From positions 1 through 35,937 of the forward strand of contig JAFAXZ010000205.1 of assembly GCA_019240665.1 (NCBI GenBank): a DNA stretch of 35,937 nucleotides, written 5' to 3'. Below, one piece after another: positions 1 to 10,056 of the stretch (position 1 is the first letter of the stretch; each line of letters begins with the position of its first letter). Source of the stretch: Pseudonocardiales bacterium (lineage in GTDB: Bacteria > Actinomycetota > Actinomycetes > Mycobacteriales > Pseudonocardiaceae). The notes beneath the pieces are model-generated. The model did not search any database. It had not been told where the DNA came from and was given only the letters and a program-made list of their open reading frames with translations. Position numbers and translations under genes: made by a program.

Positions 1-1614
1 CACCACCTGCCCGTCGGTGAACTCCGCACAGCGGGCCCGGACCTCACCCAGCGCCGTGGGCAGCTTGTCGAACAGCGCCTGCGGTCCGGCCATAAAATCC
101 CGGATCGCCATCTCCTGCAGCGCCAGCGTGGAATACTCCATCGCCAATGCATGCTTCAGGGCGTGTTTGAGGCTGTCAGCGAGCAGCGCCGTGGGCCGGG
201 CCTCGGTGCCGTGCAGCGCCGCGCCGACCAACCGGTTGCGCAGGTGGAAGTAGGCCTGCCAGTCGGTGGCATCGTCCTTGTCAGCGAAGGACATGTGCCA
301 GATCGCCACGCCGGGGACAGTCGCGGTGGGGTAGCCCGCCTCGCGGGCGCGCAGCCCGTACTCGACGTCGTCCCACTTGATGAACAGCGGCAGCGGCAGC
401 CCGATGTCCGCCGCGACGGTGCGCGGGATCAGGCACATCCACCAGGCGTTGTAGTCGACGTCGGTGCGCCGGTGCAGCCATGCGGTCTGGCGCAGCGGGT
501 GCTGGGCGAAGTCGTGGTCGTACTCGGTGCCCGGCGCCTTGTCCCACCGCATCCGTTGCCGGTCGACGATCTCGCCCCAGGCGTGCAGCCGGGAGCGGGC
601 CTGGGCCTGCAGCATCTGCCCGCCAACCAGCATCGGGTGGCGCGCGAAGCGGGAGAACGCCACGGCACGCAGAATCGAGTCGGGTTCCAGGACGATGTCG
701 TCGTCCATGTAGAGGATCTGCTCGCAGTCGCCTGTCTCCAGCGCTTCGTACATGACGCGCGCATACCCGCCGGAGCCGCCGATGTTGGGCTGGTCGATGA
801 TCCGCAGGCGATCGCCCAGCGCGGCCTGCGCCTGGGCGAAACCGTCCTGCTCGCGGACCTTGTTGACGCCCTGGTCGGGAATCACCACCGCGGTCACGAT
901 CGAGCGGACCAGTTCGTCTTCCCCGATCGCGCGCAGGGTGGCCACACAGTCGGTGGGGCGGTTGAACGTCGGCATCCCAATGGTCACCGCGGCGCGCCCG
1001 GGCGCGGTGACCGGCGCGTGCCAGCCACCGGAGTGCACGATCAGCTCCGAGTCCTCGGTGCTGAGGTCGAACCAGTACCACCCACCGTCCTCGAACGGTG
1101 TCAGGTCCAGCTCAATATCAAGCTGGCAGCGCTCGGCGGTACCGGCTATCGGGCGTTCGATGAGCTCGCCGTGCACGTGGATCTGGGTAGCGTCCGCCTT
1201 GGAGCGGTAGACGTCGACCCGACCAGCGCCCTCGACATCCAGGCGCAGATGCAGGGTGCGCAGCGCGGTCCAACGCCGCCAATAACTGGCCGGGAAGGCA
1301 TTGAAATACGCCGCGAAGGACACCTCGGTCTGCTCGGGCACCTGCACGCTGGTCCGGGACAGCGCGCGCACCCGCCGGGCGTTGGGGTTGGCGAGAGTGA
1401 CCTCGATATCGACGTCACGGAGGTTGGGTGCCGCGCCGCCGACCGGAGGCCACACCCGCCGGGCGATGGCCGGCTGTTCGTCGACGTAGAGCGCACGCAC
1501 GGCGACCGGATCGGCCCGGCGGGGCAGGATCAGGCGCTGCAGCAGCGTCGAGGACGGCTCGGCAGGCGCGCTCACGCCCGATCTGCCCGGACCACAGACA
1601 GTGCTGCTCGACAT
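1..1614 (-). CDS. glfT2: Galactofuranosyltransferase GlfT2, partial (3' end outside window)
   Basis: GlfT2 polymerises the galactan of arabinogalactan by adding Galf from UDP-Galf, alternating beta-1,5 and beta-1,6 links, at the inner face of the membrane. The 538 codons visible start at ATG 1614 (MSSSTVCGPG) after a GAGGGG stretch close to the start, and run off the left edge. The N-terminal beta-sandwich carries FAAYFNAFPASYWRRWT. The GT-A domain shows PTFNRPTDC, NIGGSGG, the metal-binding YMDDDIVLEPDS, FIKWDDVEYGLR and AIWHMSFADKDDATDWQAYF, all hallmark GlfT2 blocks. The M. tuberculosis enzyme is 637 aa, so about 100 C-terminal residues are missing only because of the window edge. It is divergent from the GT-C-like gene at 1857, and a paralogue lies at 3430-5511. 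Family assignment is firm; being the true orthologue rather than the paralogue is inferred from slightly closer motif wording. Confidence 0.93.
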   Translation of the reverse strand, partial: MSSSTVCGPGRSGVSAPAEPSSTLLQRLILPRRADPVAVRALYVDEQPAIARRVWPPVGGAAPNLRDVDIEVTLANPNARRVRALSRTSVQVPEQTEVSFAAYFNAFPASYWRRWTALRTLHLRLDVEGAGRVDVYRSKADATQIHVHGELIERPIAGTAERCQLDIELDLTPFEDGGWYWFDLSTEDSELIVHSGGWHAPVTAPGRAAVTIGMPTFNRPTDCVATLRAIGEDELVRSIVTAVVIPDQGVNKVREQDGFAQAQAALGDRLRIIDQPNIGGSGGYARVMYEALETGDCEQILYMDDDIVLEPDSILRAVAFSRFARHPMLVGGQMLQAQARSRLHAWGEIVDRQRMRWDKAPGTEYDHDFAQHPLRQTAWLHRRTDVDYNAWWMCLIPRTVAADIGLPLPLFIKWDDVEYGLRAREAGYPTATVPGVAIWHMSFADKDDATDWQAYFHLRNRLVGAALHGTEARPTALLADSLKHALKHALAMEYSTLALQEMAIRDFMAGPQALFDKLPTALGEVRARCAEFTDGQVV

Positions 1615-1856
1615 GAACCCCTCATGTTCTCCGCCGGCGGCGGGTTAGGCGTCAGCGACGCCAGAGGGTAGCCCTCGCCAGCGATCAAGGTACTGGCCGG
1701 CCACCCTGCTCATCCCCTCGGCCGGTGGTGCTCGCCGTCCGGGGCGTCGAGACCATATCCCGTGACGTCGGGAGCGCCGCTGACGGGGTTCCCCACAGCG
1801 AAGCACGCGCAAGGGGCAACCGCGCGGGTGGGTATCTCCTCTGGCACCATGCCGCG

Positions 1857-3374
1857 ATGGCCGTGGCTGAGGGTCTGGTGTCGGTTCGGAGGATCCCTGG
1901 GATCTCCCGCGGGGTGAGGCCGGCGGCTGTCTGTGGCGTTGCCGGTGCCGTGGCCGGGGGCCTGCTGTTCCTGGTCGCTCATCGCGGCTTCAGTGACGAC
2001 GCTTACATCACGCTGGACTACGCGCGGAACCTTGCGTTCCACGGGCATTGGGGGGTTGTTCCCTCGCTGACGGCGAACACCGCTACGTCGCCGCTGAATG
2101 TGGGTCTGCTGGCGGCGATCACAGCGGTGGTGCGTGAACCGGTGCTGGCGGTGGGTCTGCTGTTGATGGCCACGACGGCCGCGTCCGCGGTGTGGCTGCT
2201 GCGCATCGCGGAGATTACCGGGCTGTCCCGGCGGCTGCTGCCGACGCTCGGGGTCGGACTGCTGCTGTCCAGTCCGCTGCTTGCGTCCACGGTTGGCCTG
2301 GAAACCTACCTTTGTGCCGCGTTGTTTATTGGCCTGGTGCGCTATGCGCTAGCGGGTCGGTGGCTTGCCACGGGAATTGTTGGTGGGCTGCTGATCCTGG
2401 GCCGGCCCGACCTCGCCGTGGTCGATGTCGTCGTCGTGCTCACCGGAGCCGCGGCCCGGCGCCGAGCGCTGCGCAGCGGCCTGGTCGCGGTGGTGGTCGC
2501 AGCGCCCTGGTATCTCCTCAGCTGGTCAGTGTTGGGCTCTGTGTTGCCCGACACGTTTTTCCTGAAAACCCACGACGTCCACGGGTGGGTGGGCTTCCAC
2601 TTCGCCAGCGGACCACTGTGGTATCTCAGGGTTCTTCCGCTGGCGAGCGCCCTGACTCTGCTGGCCGCGGGATGTGGCCTCGTGTCGATGGTCAGCTGGG
2701 CAGTGCTTGCCGTTCGGCACCGAGGCGTGGTATCGACCGATGCGGGGCAGGCCGCTGTCGCGTTCGGGCTCGGCGGAATTGGCCATGCGGTGGTTTTCGC
2801 CTCGTTGGGCACTCCGCCGTCCCACTGGTATTACGGACCCGTCCTCACGGGTCTTAGCCTGTGCTCGGTGCTGACAGCGCTGATCGTGGTTCGCACTGAC
2901 CGGGCGATCAGCCCTCGGGGTGTGGTCGCGCTCGGGTCGGTGTCCCTGGTGATACTGGCCGCAGCGGGTTACGATATAGCGCGTGGCGTGCCGTGGGAAT
3001 CGGCACCGATTTACACCAACTGGGCCACTCGCGCTGAGTATCAACGCATCGCCGAGGACATTTCAAGGATGACTCCCGGTGCAACGGTGGTGAGTCCCAG
3101 CGAGGTCGGCACGTTGGCCTATTTCTGCAACTGTGAGTTAGTCGACTTCATATCCGACCCAGGACGCACTGAGCAGGACATCGCCCACCACATGCAACAG
3201 TCCGGACCCTTGATGCGCCAGCTACTCAAGCTGAACTACATTCATCACGTCCCGGCGTCGCCGAAGCCAGCGGAGTTCGCCTTTGTGTGGGAGAAGACGT
3301 GCGTGAACGCGATCGGCGAGTGGCGAACCCCCCACTGGTCTAATAACCTCTGCCTCAAGAACGTAGCGTCGTGA
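1857..3374 (+). CDS. Polytopic membrane glycosyltransferase, GT-C / AftB-like
   Basis: This is a 505-residue integral membrane protein with about nine to eleven hydrophobic segments. After the first membrane helix it has FSDDAYITLDYARNLAFHG, the DDxYIxxxYARNLAxG pattern of GT-C enzymes that use polyprenyl-phosphate sugars, including the AftB-type arabinofuranosyltransferases. The C-terminal 130 residues after the last helix are soluble and contain several cysteines (YFCNCE, KTC, NLC), probably an extracytoplasmic domain. ATG 1857 was chosen because residues upstream of it in the open frame look non-coding; no clear Shine-Dalgarno is visible, so the start is uncertain. Its place between two glfT2-like genes suggests a role in arabinogalactan or a related wall glycan. 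The exact donor and acceptor cannot be read from the sequence. Confidence 0.8.
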   Translation: MAVAEGLVSVRRIPGISRGVRPAAVCGVAGAVAGGLLFLVAHRGFSDDAYITLDYARNLAFHGHWGVVPSLTANTATSPLNVGLLAAITAVVREPVLAVGLLLMATTAASAVWLLRIAEITGLSRRLLPTLGVGLLLSSPLLASTVGLETYLCAALFIGLVRYALAGRWLATGIVGGLLILGRPDLAVVDVVVVLTGAAARRRALRSGLVAVVVAAPWYLLSWSVLGSVLPDTFFLKTHDVHGWVGFHFASGPLWYLRVLPLASALTLLAAGCGLVSMVSWAVLAVRHRGVVSTDAGQAAVAFGLGGIGHAVVFASLGTPPSHWYYGPVLTGLSLCSVLTALIVVRTDRAISPRGVVALGSVSLVILAAAGYDIARGVPWESAPIYTNWATRAEYQRIAEDISRMTPGATVVSPSEVGTLAYFCNCELVDFISDPGRTEQDIAHHMQQSGPLMRQLLKLNYIHHVPASPKPAEFAFVWEKTCVNAIGEWRTPHWSNNLCLKNVAS

Positions 3375-3429
3375 AACTCTTGGCCGGGAGCACAGTGGCG
3401 GTGAGCTGGAGGCTACTCACACCTGGGTA

Positions 3430-5511
3430 TCACACCTGGGTGAACGCGTGCTCCCAGGACTCGACAGAGGTGAGTTCTGGCACCGCCGCACGGTAGCGCT
3501 CCGCGGTGACGTGCCACTCGTTGACCAGACGTCGGTAGAGCGCGATCGTGCGGGCCAGCAAGGCTCGGAACTGCTGCGGATCCCGTTTGCGGAAGGCGAC
3601 ACCACTGCCATCTGCGTTGGAGACCGTGGCCGAATCCATCATGCCGAGCAGGAACCACCGAGCGTGACGAGCCGGTACGTTAATCTGAGGGCGCTCACGG
3701 GTCTGCGGTTGCGGTGAACGCAGGTGACGGGAGACCGTGCACAGCGCACGCTTGGCGATGGCGATGGGGTGCACCGGCGGGTCGAGCAGGGCCTCGATGC
3801 GCACCGGATCGAACAACGGCATGGGGAGTTGCTGAGCGGAGGAAAAAATCCGGGCGTCGTCGTACCCCTCGCGCAGTTTTCGGACGGCGGGCAGCGCGTC
3901 GCGCAGCGAAGCGAACAAGAGCTCCGGTCCGTCAAGGAAGTCTTCGATTGATTTGTGATGCAGCGCCACGGTCGAGTATTCCATCGCCATCAGATGCTTG
4001 AAAGCGTTACGAAGACCATCTTGCACAATCACCCGGCGGACGTCATAGGGGCTGTGCAACGCCAGGGTGATCAGCCGGTTCCGCAGGTGGAAATAGGCTG
4101 TCCAGTCGGTCGCGTCGTCCTTGTCTGTCCAGGGCATATGCCAGATCGCCGAGCCGGGCAGGGTGACGGTCGGAAAACCGCATTCGCCGGCCCGCAATGC
4201 GTATTCCGCATCGTCCCATTTGATGAACAACGGCAACGGTAGGCCGGTGCGTTCGAGCACCTCGCGGGGGAACAGGCACATCCACCAGCCATTGTAGGTG
4301 GAGTGGATGCGAGCGTGCAGCAATCTCTGCTCGCGCAACGACAGCTTGGCGAAATCGTGCTGGTAGACCGACCCGGGTGCCGGACGCCAGAAACTCGTCC
4401 GCAGATCCACGATCTCCCCCATGGCGTGCAGCTGGCTGCGAACCTGGAGATTCAGCATCTGTGCGCCGACGATGACCGGCGATGACGACGCGCTGGCGAA
4501 GGCGTGTGCGCGCAGCACGCTGTCCGGCTCCAGCCGGACGTCATCGTCCATCAGCATCACGTGCTCAACGCCGTTCGTGCGCAGTGCCTCCAGCATGCCC
4601 CGGGAGAATCCGCCTGAGCCGCCGAGGTTCTCCTGGTTGATCATCACCAGCCGGTCCCCGAGACGGGCGGCGACGTCGGCGAACCGCTGGTGATCGCGCA
4701 CCGTGACGCTGCCCTGATCGACCACGAAGACCTTCGCGACGACGTCGAGCACCGCCTGGTCCTCGGCCAGTGCGGCCAGTGCGGTGACGCAGTCCGCCGG
4801 GCGATTGAAGGTCGTGATCGCCACCGCCAGTGTGCGGACCGGCAGCGGCTCATCGACGATCCATGCGGCCTCGGTGATGGTCAGCGACTTCCGTTCGGTG
4901 GCGACGTCGAACCACACCCATCCACCGTCCTCGAACGGCGCGAGCGACTCCCGGAATTCCAGCTGCACCGGGTCGCCCCCGGTGTCGAGTTGCTTACCCT
5001 CCAGGTGCACGACGTCGCCGGTGGACTTGGAGCGGTAGAGGTCTACCCGCCCGGAGCCCCGCACGGTAAGCCGCAGCGCCACCTCCTCCACCCGGGTCCA
5101 GCGCTTCCAGTAACTGGCCGGGAAAGCGTTGAAGTAGGTGGCGAAGGAGAGCTGACAGGTGGGGGGCAGGGTCACCGTCGACCGGGACACGACTTCGGCG
5201 GTGCGCCCGTGCATGGTCTCTGGTTCGTCTAGGTACAGCGGACGCACCTCGGGGGGGTCGTCCGCCCGGGGCATGATCACGCGGTGCAGGACACGTCGCG
5301 GCACGACCACGCCGGCGGTCGGGCCGATCTGCAGCGAACTGACGTCCGACAGCTTGCTGTCCGCTGCATTACTGCGCGCCGCTTCTCTGCGGGCAGCCCG
5401 CTCGATTGCCGTTGGGGCTTCGGCCTTGTCAAGGGCCTGACCGTTGAGGGTCGGGCCGGCACTCTCACCCGCCACCCGGACCTCCGGACCGGCCGCTTCT
5501 TTCCCTGCCAC
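3430..5511 (-). CDS. GlfT2-like galactofuranosyltransferase (paralogue)
   Basis: This is a second GlfT2-family enzyme, 693 aa from the preferred GTG at 5511. That start follows GGAAGG with 7 nt spacing; a GTG at 5544 is possible but lacks a ribosome site. It shares the full domain plan of its neighbour: FATYFNAFPASYWKRWT, TTFNRPADC, NLGGSGG, MLMDDDVRLEPDS, FIKWDDAEYALR, AIWHMPWTDKDDATDW, plus the C-terminal block NVPARHARWFLLGMMDSATV typical of complete GlfT2. The N-terminus carries about 65 extra polar, Ala-rich residues before the conserved RRVLHRVIMPR start, absent in the gene at 1-1614. It follows hspR by 76 bp on the same strand, so read-through from the heat-shock operon is possible. 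Two copies may divide the work of galactan priming or linkage, or this copy may act on another acceptor (inference). Confidence 0.88.
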   Translation of the reverse strand: MAGKEAAGPEVRVAGESAGPTLNGQALDKAEAPTAIERAARREAARSNAADSKLSDVSSLQIGPTAGVVVPRRVLHRVIMPRADDPPEVRPLYLDEPETMHGRTAEVVSRSTVTLPPTCQLSFATYFNAFPASYWKRWTRVEEVALRLTVRGSGRVDLYRSKSTGDVVHLEGKQLDTGGDPVQLEFRESLAPFEDGGWVWFDVATERKSLTITEAAWIVDEPLPVRTLAVAITTFNRPADCVTALAALAEDQAVLDVVAKVFVVDQGSVTVRDHQRFADVAARLGDRLVMINQENLGGSGGFSRGMLEALRTNGVEHVMLMDDDVRLEPDSVLRAHAFASASSSPVIVGAQMLNLQVRSQLHAMGEIVDLRTSFWRPAPGSVYQHDFAKLSLREQRLLHARIHSTYNGWWMCLFPREVLERTGLPLPLFIKWDDAEYALRAGECGFPTVTLPGSAIWHMPWTDKDDATDWTAYFHLRNRLITLALHSPYDVRRVIVQDGLRNAFKHLMAMEYSTVALHHKSIEDFLDGPELLFASLRDALPAVRKLREGYDDARIFSSAQQLPMPLFDPVRIEALLDPPVHPIAIAKRALCTVSRHLRSPQPQTRERPQINVPARHARWFLLGMMDSATVSNADGSGVAFRKRDPQQFRALLARTIALYRRLVNEWHVTAERYRAAVPELTSVESWEHAFTQV

Positions 5512-5587
5512 GTGATCCCTTCCCTGCGTCGGCCCACCTCGCACAGATCCTCGCAGATCGGGACACGTGCCGCTTTCCTCACCGGAG

Positions 5588-6037
5588 CTACCTGCTGGGG
5601 CGCCAGATGACCAGGGCGGCTGCGGCGCCGGGGCGCACCGGGACCAGGTCGCGACGGTAAGAGGCGTGCACGGCTGCGGCGGTGTGCTCGGCGACGGCCT
5701 GCGCCGCCGCCAGCTCAGTGCGGGCCTTCTCCAGCTCAGCCGCCAGCTCGGTCAGCCGGGAACGAAGCGCCCGCACCTGGTTCTCCAGATCGATGATCCG
5801 CTTGATCCCGGCCAGGTTGACGCCCTGGTCCTGGGACAGCCGCTGCACCTCATGCAGCAGCGCGATGTCGCGGGCCGAGTAGCGGCGCCCGCCACCCGAA
5901 CTACGGCCCGGCGAGACCAGCCCCATCCGGTCGTAACTGCGCAGGGTCTGCGCGTGCAGCCCGGCCAACTCGGCGGCCACGGAGATCACGAAGACCGGGG
6001 TGTCCTGGTCCGCACCCGGCGGAGTCGGGGGAATCAT
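5588..6037 (-). CDS. hspR: Heat-shock repressor HspR (MerR family)
   Basis: HspR represses the dnaK operon by binding HAIR inverted repeats, with DnaK as co-repressor. The 149-residue protein has a MerR-type winged helix at its N-terminus (FVISVAAELAGLHAQTLRSY, then RMGLVSPGRS and GGRRYSARDI) and a coiled coil (roughly residues 85-125) for dimerisation. The VNLAGIKRII segment is characteristic of HspR. Its ATG overlaps the dnaJ stop in an ATGA arrangement, so translation is coupled, and it is the last gene of the dnaK-grpE-dnaJ-hspR unit. Matching operators are seen upstream of dnaK, so the operon is autoregulated. Confidence 0.95.
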   Translation of the reverse strand: MIPPTPPGADQDTPVFVISVAAELAGLHAQTLRSYDRMGLVSPGRSSGGGRRYSARDIALLHEVQRLSQDQGVNLAGIKRIIDLENQVRALRSRLTELAAELEKARTELAAAQAVAEHTAAAVHASYRRDLVPVRPGAAAALVIWRPSR

Positions 6038-7221
6038 CGCGCCGCCCTCGGACGCTGCATGCGGGCGAACAATCCCGCCCGCGGGTCCTCCCCAGCCGTG
6101 GCCTGCGCGTAGGCCGCCAGCGCCTCCTTCGCCCCCCGCTCCAGCTTGGCGGGGACCACAACCTGCAGGGTCACCAGGAGATCGCCGGTCCGCCCGTGCC
6201 GCCCGGCGATGCCTTTGCCACGTACCCGCAGGGTGCGACCGTTGGCGGTGCCCGCAGGGACCTTGAGCTTCACCGTGCCATCCATCGTGGGCCCATCCAT
6301 GGTGGGTACGGTCAGCGTCGTACCCATGACCAGCTCGGGGAACGACACCGGCACCGTCAGAGTGAGATCATCACCGGAGCGCCCGAACACCGGATGCGGG
6401 GTGACATGCACCAGCACGTAGAGGTCACCGGCCGGCGCGCCACGCATGCCCGGCTCACCCTGCCCGGCCAGCCGGATCCGCTGACCGTCGGCGACCCCGG
6501 CGGGGATCCGCATGGTCAGCGTGCGGGTCCGGCTGGACACCCCGCGACCGCCGCACTCGGTGCACGGATCGTCGATGATCCAGCCCGTGCCGCGGCAATC
6601 CCGGCACGGCTCCGACAAGGCGAACGCACCCTGGCTGCGGGTGACCAGTCCGGTGCCACCACAGACCGGGCAGACCCGCGGAACAGTGCCCGCGCGGGCC
6701 CCGGAGCCGCCACAACTGCCGCAGCTGGCCGGGCTGGCCAACCGCAGCGGCACGGTGGCACCGCGGACCGCCTCGGTGAAGTCGATCCGGACCTCAGTCT
6801 CGACGTCGGTGCCGCGCCGCGGGCGACTCGCGCCAGTGGCACCGGCGCGGTTGGCGAACAACCCGCCGAGCAGGTCACCGAGACCACCCGCCTCACCGGT
6901 CCGGGGCGCCGCAGTCCCGAACAGGTCACCGAGGTCGAAGCCACCCGGACCGCCGAAGCCGCCCCCGCCGGGGCGGAAACCGCCACTGAACAGGCTGCGT
7001 GCCTCGTCGTACTGCTTGCGTTTGTCCGGGTCCGACAGCACGCCGTAGGCCTCGGACACCGACTTGAACCGCGCCTCGGCCCGCGTGTCGCCGGGGTTGG
7101 CGTCCGGATGCAACTCCCGAGCCAGCTTGCGGTATGCTCGTTTGATCTCCTCGGCGGACGCGGTGGAGGAGACACCCAGCTCTGCGTAGAAATCCTTTTC
7201 GATCCACTCTCGGGCGCTCAC
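6034..7221 (-). CDS. dnaJ: Chaperone DnaJ (type I Hsp40)
   Basis: DnaJ is the J-domain co-chaperone that delivers substrate to DnaK and stimulates its ATPase. The 395-aa protein starts at GTG 7221, preceded by GGAGGAGG at good spacing; the open frame upstream of it only reads through the grpE tail repeats. The J domain holds HPD at residues 38-40. A Gly/Phe-rich linker (FSGGFRPGGGGFGG) follows. Then come four zinc-binding CxxCxGxG repeats (CGSCGGSG, CPVCGGTG, CRDCRGTG, CTECGGRG) and the C-terminal substrate domain. It begins 19 bp after the grpE stop, and its own stop overlaps the hspR start. Confidence 0.97.
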   Translation of the reverse strand: MSAREWIEKDFYAELGVSSTASAEEIKRAYRKLARELHPDANPGDTRAEARFKSVSEAYGVLSDPDKRKQYDEARSLFSGGFRPGGGGFGGPGGFDLGDLFGTAAPRTGEAGGLGDLLGGLFANRAGATGASRPRRGTDVETEVRIDFTEAVRGATVPLRLASPASCGSCGGSGARAGTVPRVCPVCGGTGLVTRSQGAFALSEPCRDCRGTGWIIDDPCTECGGRGVSSRTRTLTMRIPAGVADGQRIRLAGQGEPGMRGAPAGDLYVLVHVTPHPVFGRSGDDLTLTVPVSFPELVMGTTLTVPTMDGPTMDGTVKLKVPAGTANGRTLRVRGKGIAGRHGRTGDLLVTLQVVVPAKLERGAKEALAAYAQATAGEDPRAGLFARMQRPRAAR

Positions 7222-7240
7222 CAGACACCTCCTCCCCGCA

Positions 7241-7983
7241 TCAATTGTCCTGTAGTTGTTCCGCGCTACCAAACGGTTCAGCATCACCAACAGGCTCAGC
7301 ATCACCAGATGGCCCAGCATCACCAGATGGCCCAGCATCACCAGATGGCACGGTGTCGCTGCTGGCGTCGGTCACCGCCACCATCGCTGGGCGCAGCACC
7401 CGGTCGCCGAAGCGGTAGCCGCAGCGCAACACGGCGGTGACGGTCGGCGTGTGAACCTCCGGGGAGGTGCTGTGGTGCACGGCCTCGTGCACGGCCGGGT
7501 CGAAACCGTCACCGATCGCCCCGAATGGCTCCAGACCCTGGGCCCGCAGTGTGGACACCAGTTTGTCCGCGACGGCCTTGAACACCCCGGACAGGTCACC
7601 GTGCTCCTCGGCTCGCTCAATGTCGTCGACCACTGCGAGTAGCTGACTGACCACCTGTGCCTTGGCTATGGCGATGACGAGCTGGCGGTCGCGCTCCACC
7701 CGGCGGCGGTAGTTGCTGTACTCGGCAGAGATGCGCTGCACGTCACCGGTCCGCTCGTCCAGTTGGGCCCGCAGCGCGTCAAGCTCTGCTGAGCTCGCCT
7801 GAGTATCAGCGGCATGCCTCCCGGTGGCCTCATCGACGTGCACGCCACCCCCGGCGGACTGCTCACTCGCCGGTGGAACTCGAACCTGACCCGTCACCGG
7901 ATCGATCCTCCGCTTGTCTCGCACCACGACTCTGGGCTGTTCTTCACCTGCGGCGCCATCACCGAAGGCGCCATCGCTGTGCC

Positions 7984-7987
<4 letters not shown>
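7241..7987 (-). CDS. grpE: Nucleotide exchange factor GrpE
   Basis: GrpE releases ADP from DnaK. It is 248 aa, starting at GTG 7987, which overlaps the dnaK stop (GTGA), so the two are coupled. A basic N-terminus is followed by a long coiled coil ([19 protein letters not shown]), the conserved [14 protein letters not shown], and the C-terminal beta domain with the [10 protein letters not shown] signature. The last 45 residues are a low-complexity acidic tail of imperfect six-residue repeats ([24 protein letters not shown]) encoded by an 18-bp tandem repeat. This tail is not part of the GrpE fold and may vary between strains. Confidence 0.96.
7279..7350. repeat. 18-bp tandem repeat, four copies, in the 3' end of grpE
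   Basis: Four head-to-tail 18-bp units occur at 7279, 7297, 7315 and 7333. Units two and three are identical, unit four differs at its last base, and unit one is more diverged. The unit is a multiple of three and encodes the GrpE tail hexapeptide, so copy-number change would keep the frame. Confidence 0.9.
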
Positions 7988-9855
<1,868 letters not shown>

Positions 9856-9873
9856 GTGAGCAACCCTTTCGAA

Positions 9874-9894
9874 CTTGACTGGAACTGACTCAAA
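9874..9894 (-). promoter_or_regulatory. HAIR operator 1 (HspR site)
   Basis: CTTGACT, 7 nt, ACTCAAA: matches the HspR-associated inverted repeat CTTGAGT-N7-ACTCAAG with one change in each arm. It lies 19 bp before the dnaK ATG. The call rests on the established HspR consensus and on hspR being in the same operon. Confidence 0.85.
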
Positions 9895-9929
9895 TCTGCC
9901 GCCGCCGACTACCGGTCGCGACGCCTCAA

Positions 9930-9950
9930 CTTGAGTGGCTTCCGCTCAAT
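9930..9950 (-). promoter_or_regulatory. HAIR operator 2 (HspR site)
   Basis: CTTGAGT, 7 nt, GCTCAAT: the left arm is a perfect HAIR half-site and the right arm differs at two positions. It is centred 56 bp upstream of HAIR 1. A possible -10 (TACATT, minus strand) lies just upstream of it, which would put the dnaK transcription start within or next to this operator. Confidence 0.82.
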
Positions 9951-9973
9951 GTATCTGATGGCTCTAACGCTTT

Positions 9974-9999
9974 GGGCCGCGGGAGTGTTCCCGCGGCCC
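9974..9999. promoter_or_regulatory. GC-rich hairpin in the dnaK / EtfD-like intergenic region
   Basis: A perfect 11-bp stem (GGGCCGCGGGA paired with TCCCGCGGCCC) with a 4-nt loop GTGT. It shares its last three bases with the larger palindrome at 9997-10042, so both cannot be fully paired at once. There is no T-run, and it sits between divergent genes, so a simple terminator role is doubtful. Confidence 0.7.
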
Positions 10000-10042
10000 G
10001 TGAGTGGCGATGCGACTCATAGCTCGCATCGCCACTCACGGG
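9997..10042. promoter_or_regulatory. 19-bp perfect inverted repeat upstream of the EtfD-like gene
   Basis: CCCGTGAGTGGCGATGCGA pairs perfectly with its complement at 10024-10042 around an 8-nt loop. It ends two bases before the proposed -10 hexamer (10044-10049) of the EtfD-like gene and so covers the place where a -35 element would lie. It is an operator or a dispersed intergenic palindrome; the sequence alone does not decide. Confidence 0.7.
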
Positions 10043-10043
10043 C

Positions 10044-10049
10044 TAGCCT
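10044..10049 (+). promoter_or_regulatory. -10 hexamer of a probable leaderless promoter
   Basis: TAGCCT, 7 nt before ATG 10057, fits the actinobacterial TANNNT -10 with transcription starting at the start codon. No Shine-Dalgarno is present. Confidence 0.6.
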
Positions 10050-10056
10050 GACTCTC

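Noticed and set aside
151-1671. Long plus-strand reading frame of about 500 codons
   Set aside because: It is antisense to glfT2, whose minus-strand protein has all family motifs; the plus frame shows no recognisable motif and is a high-GC shadow.
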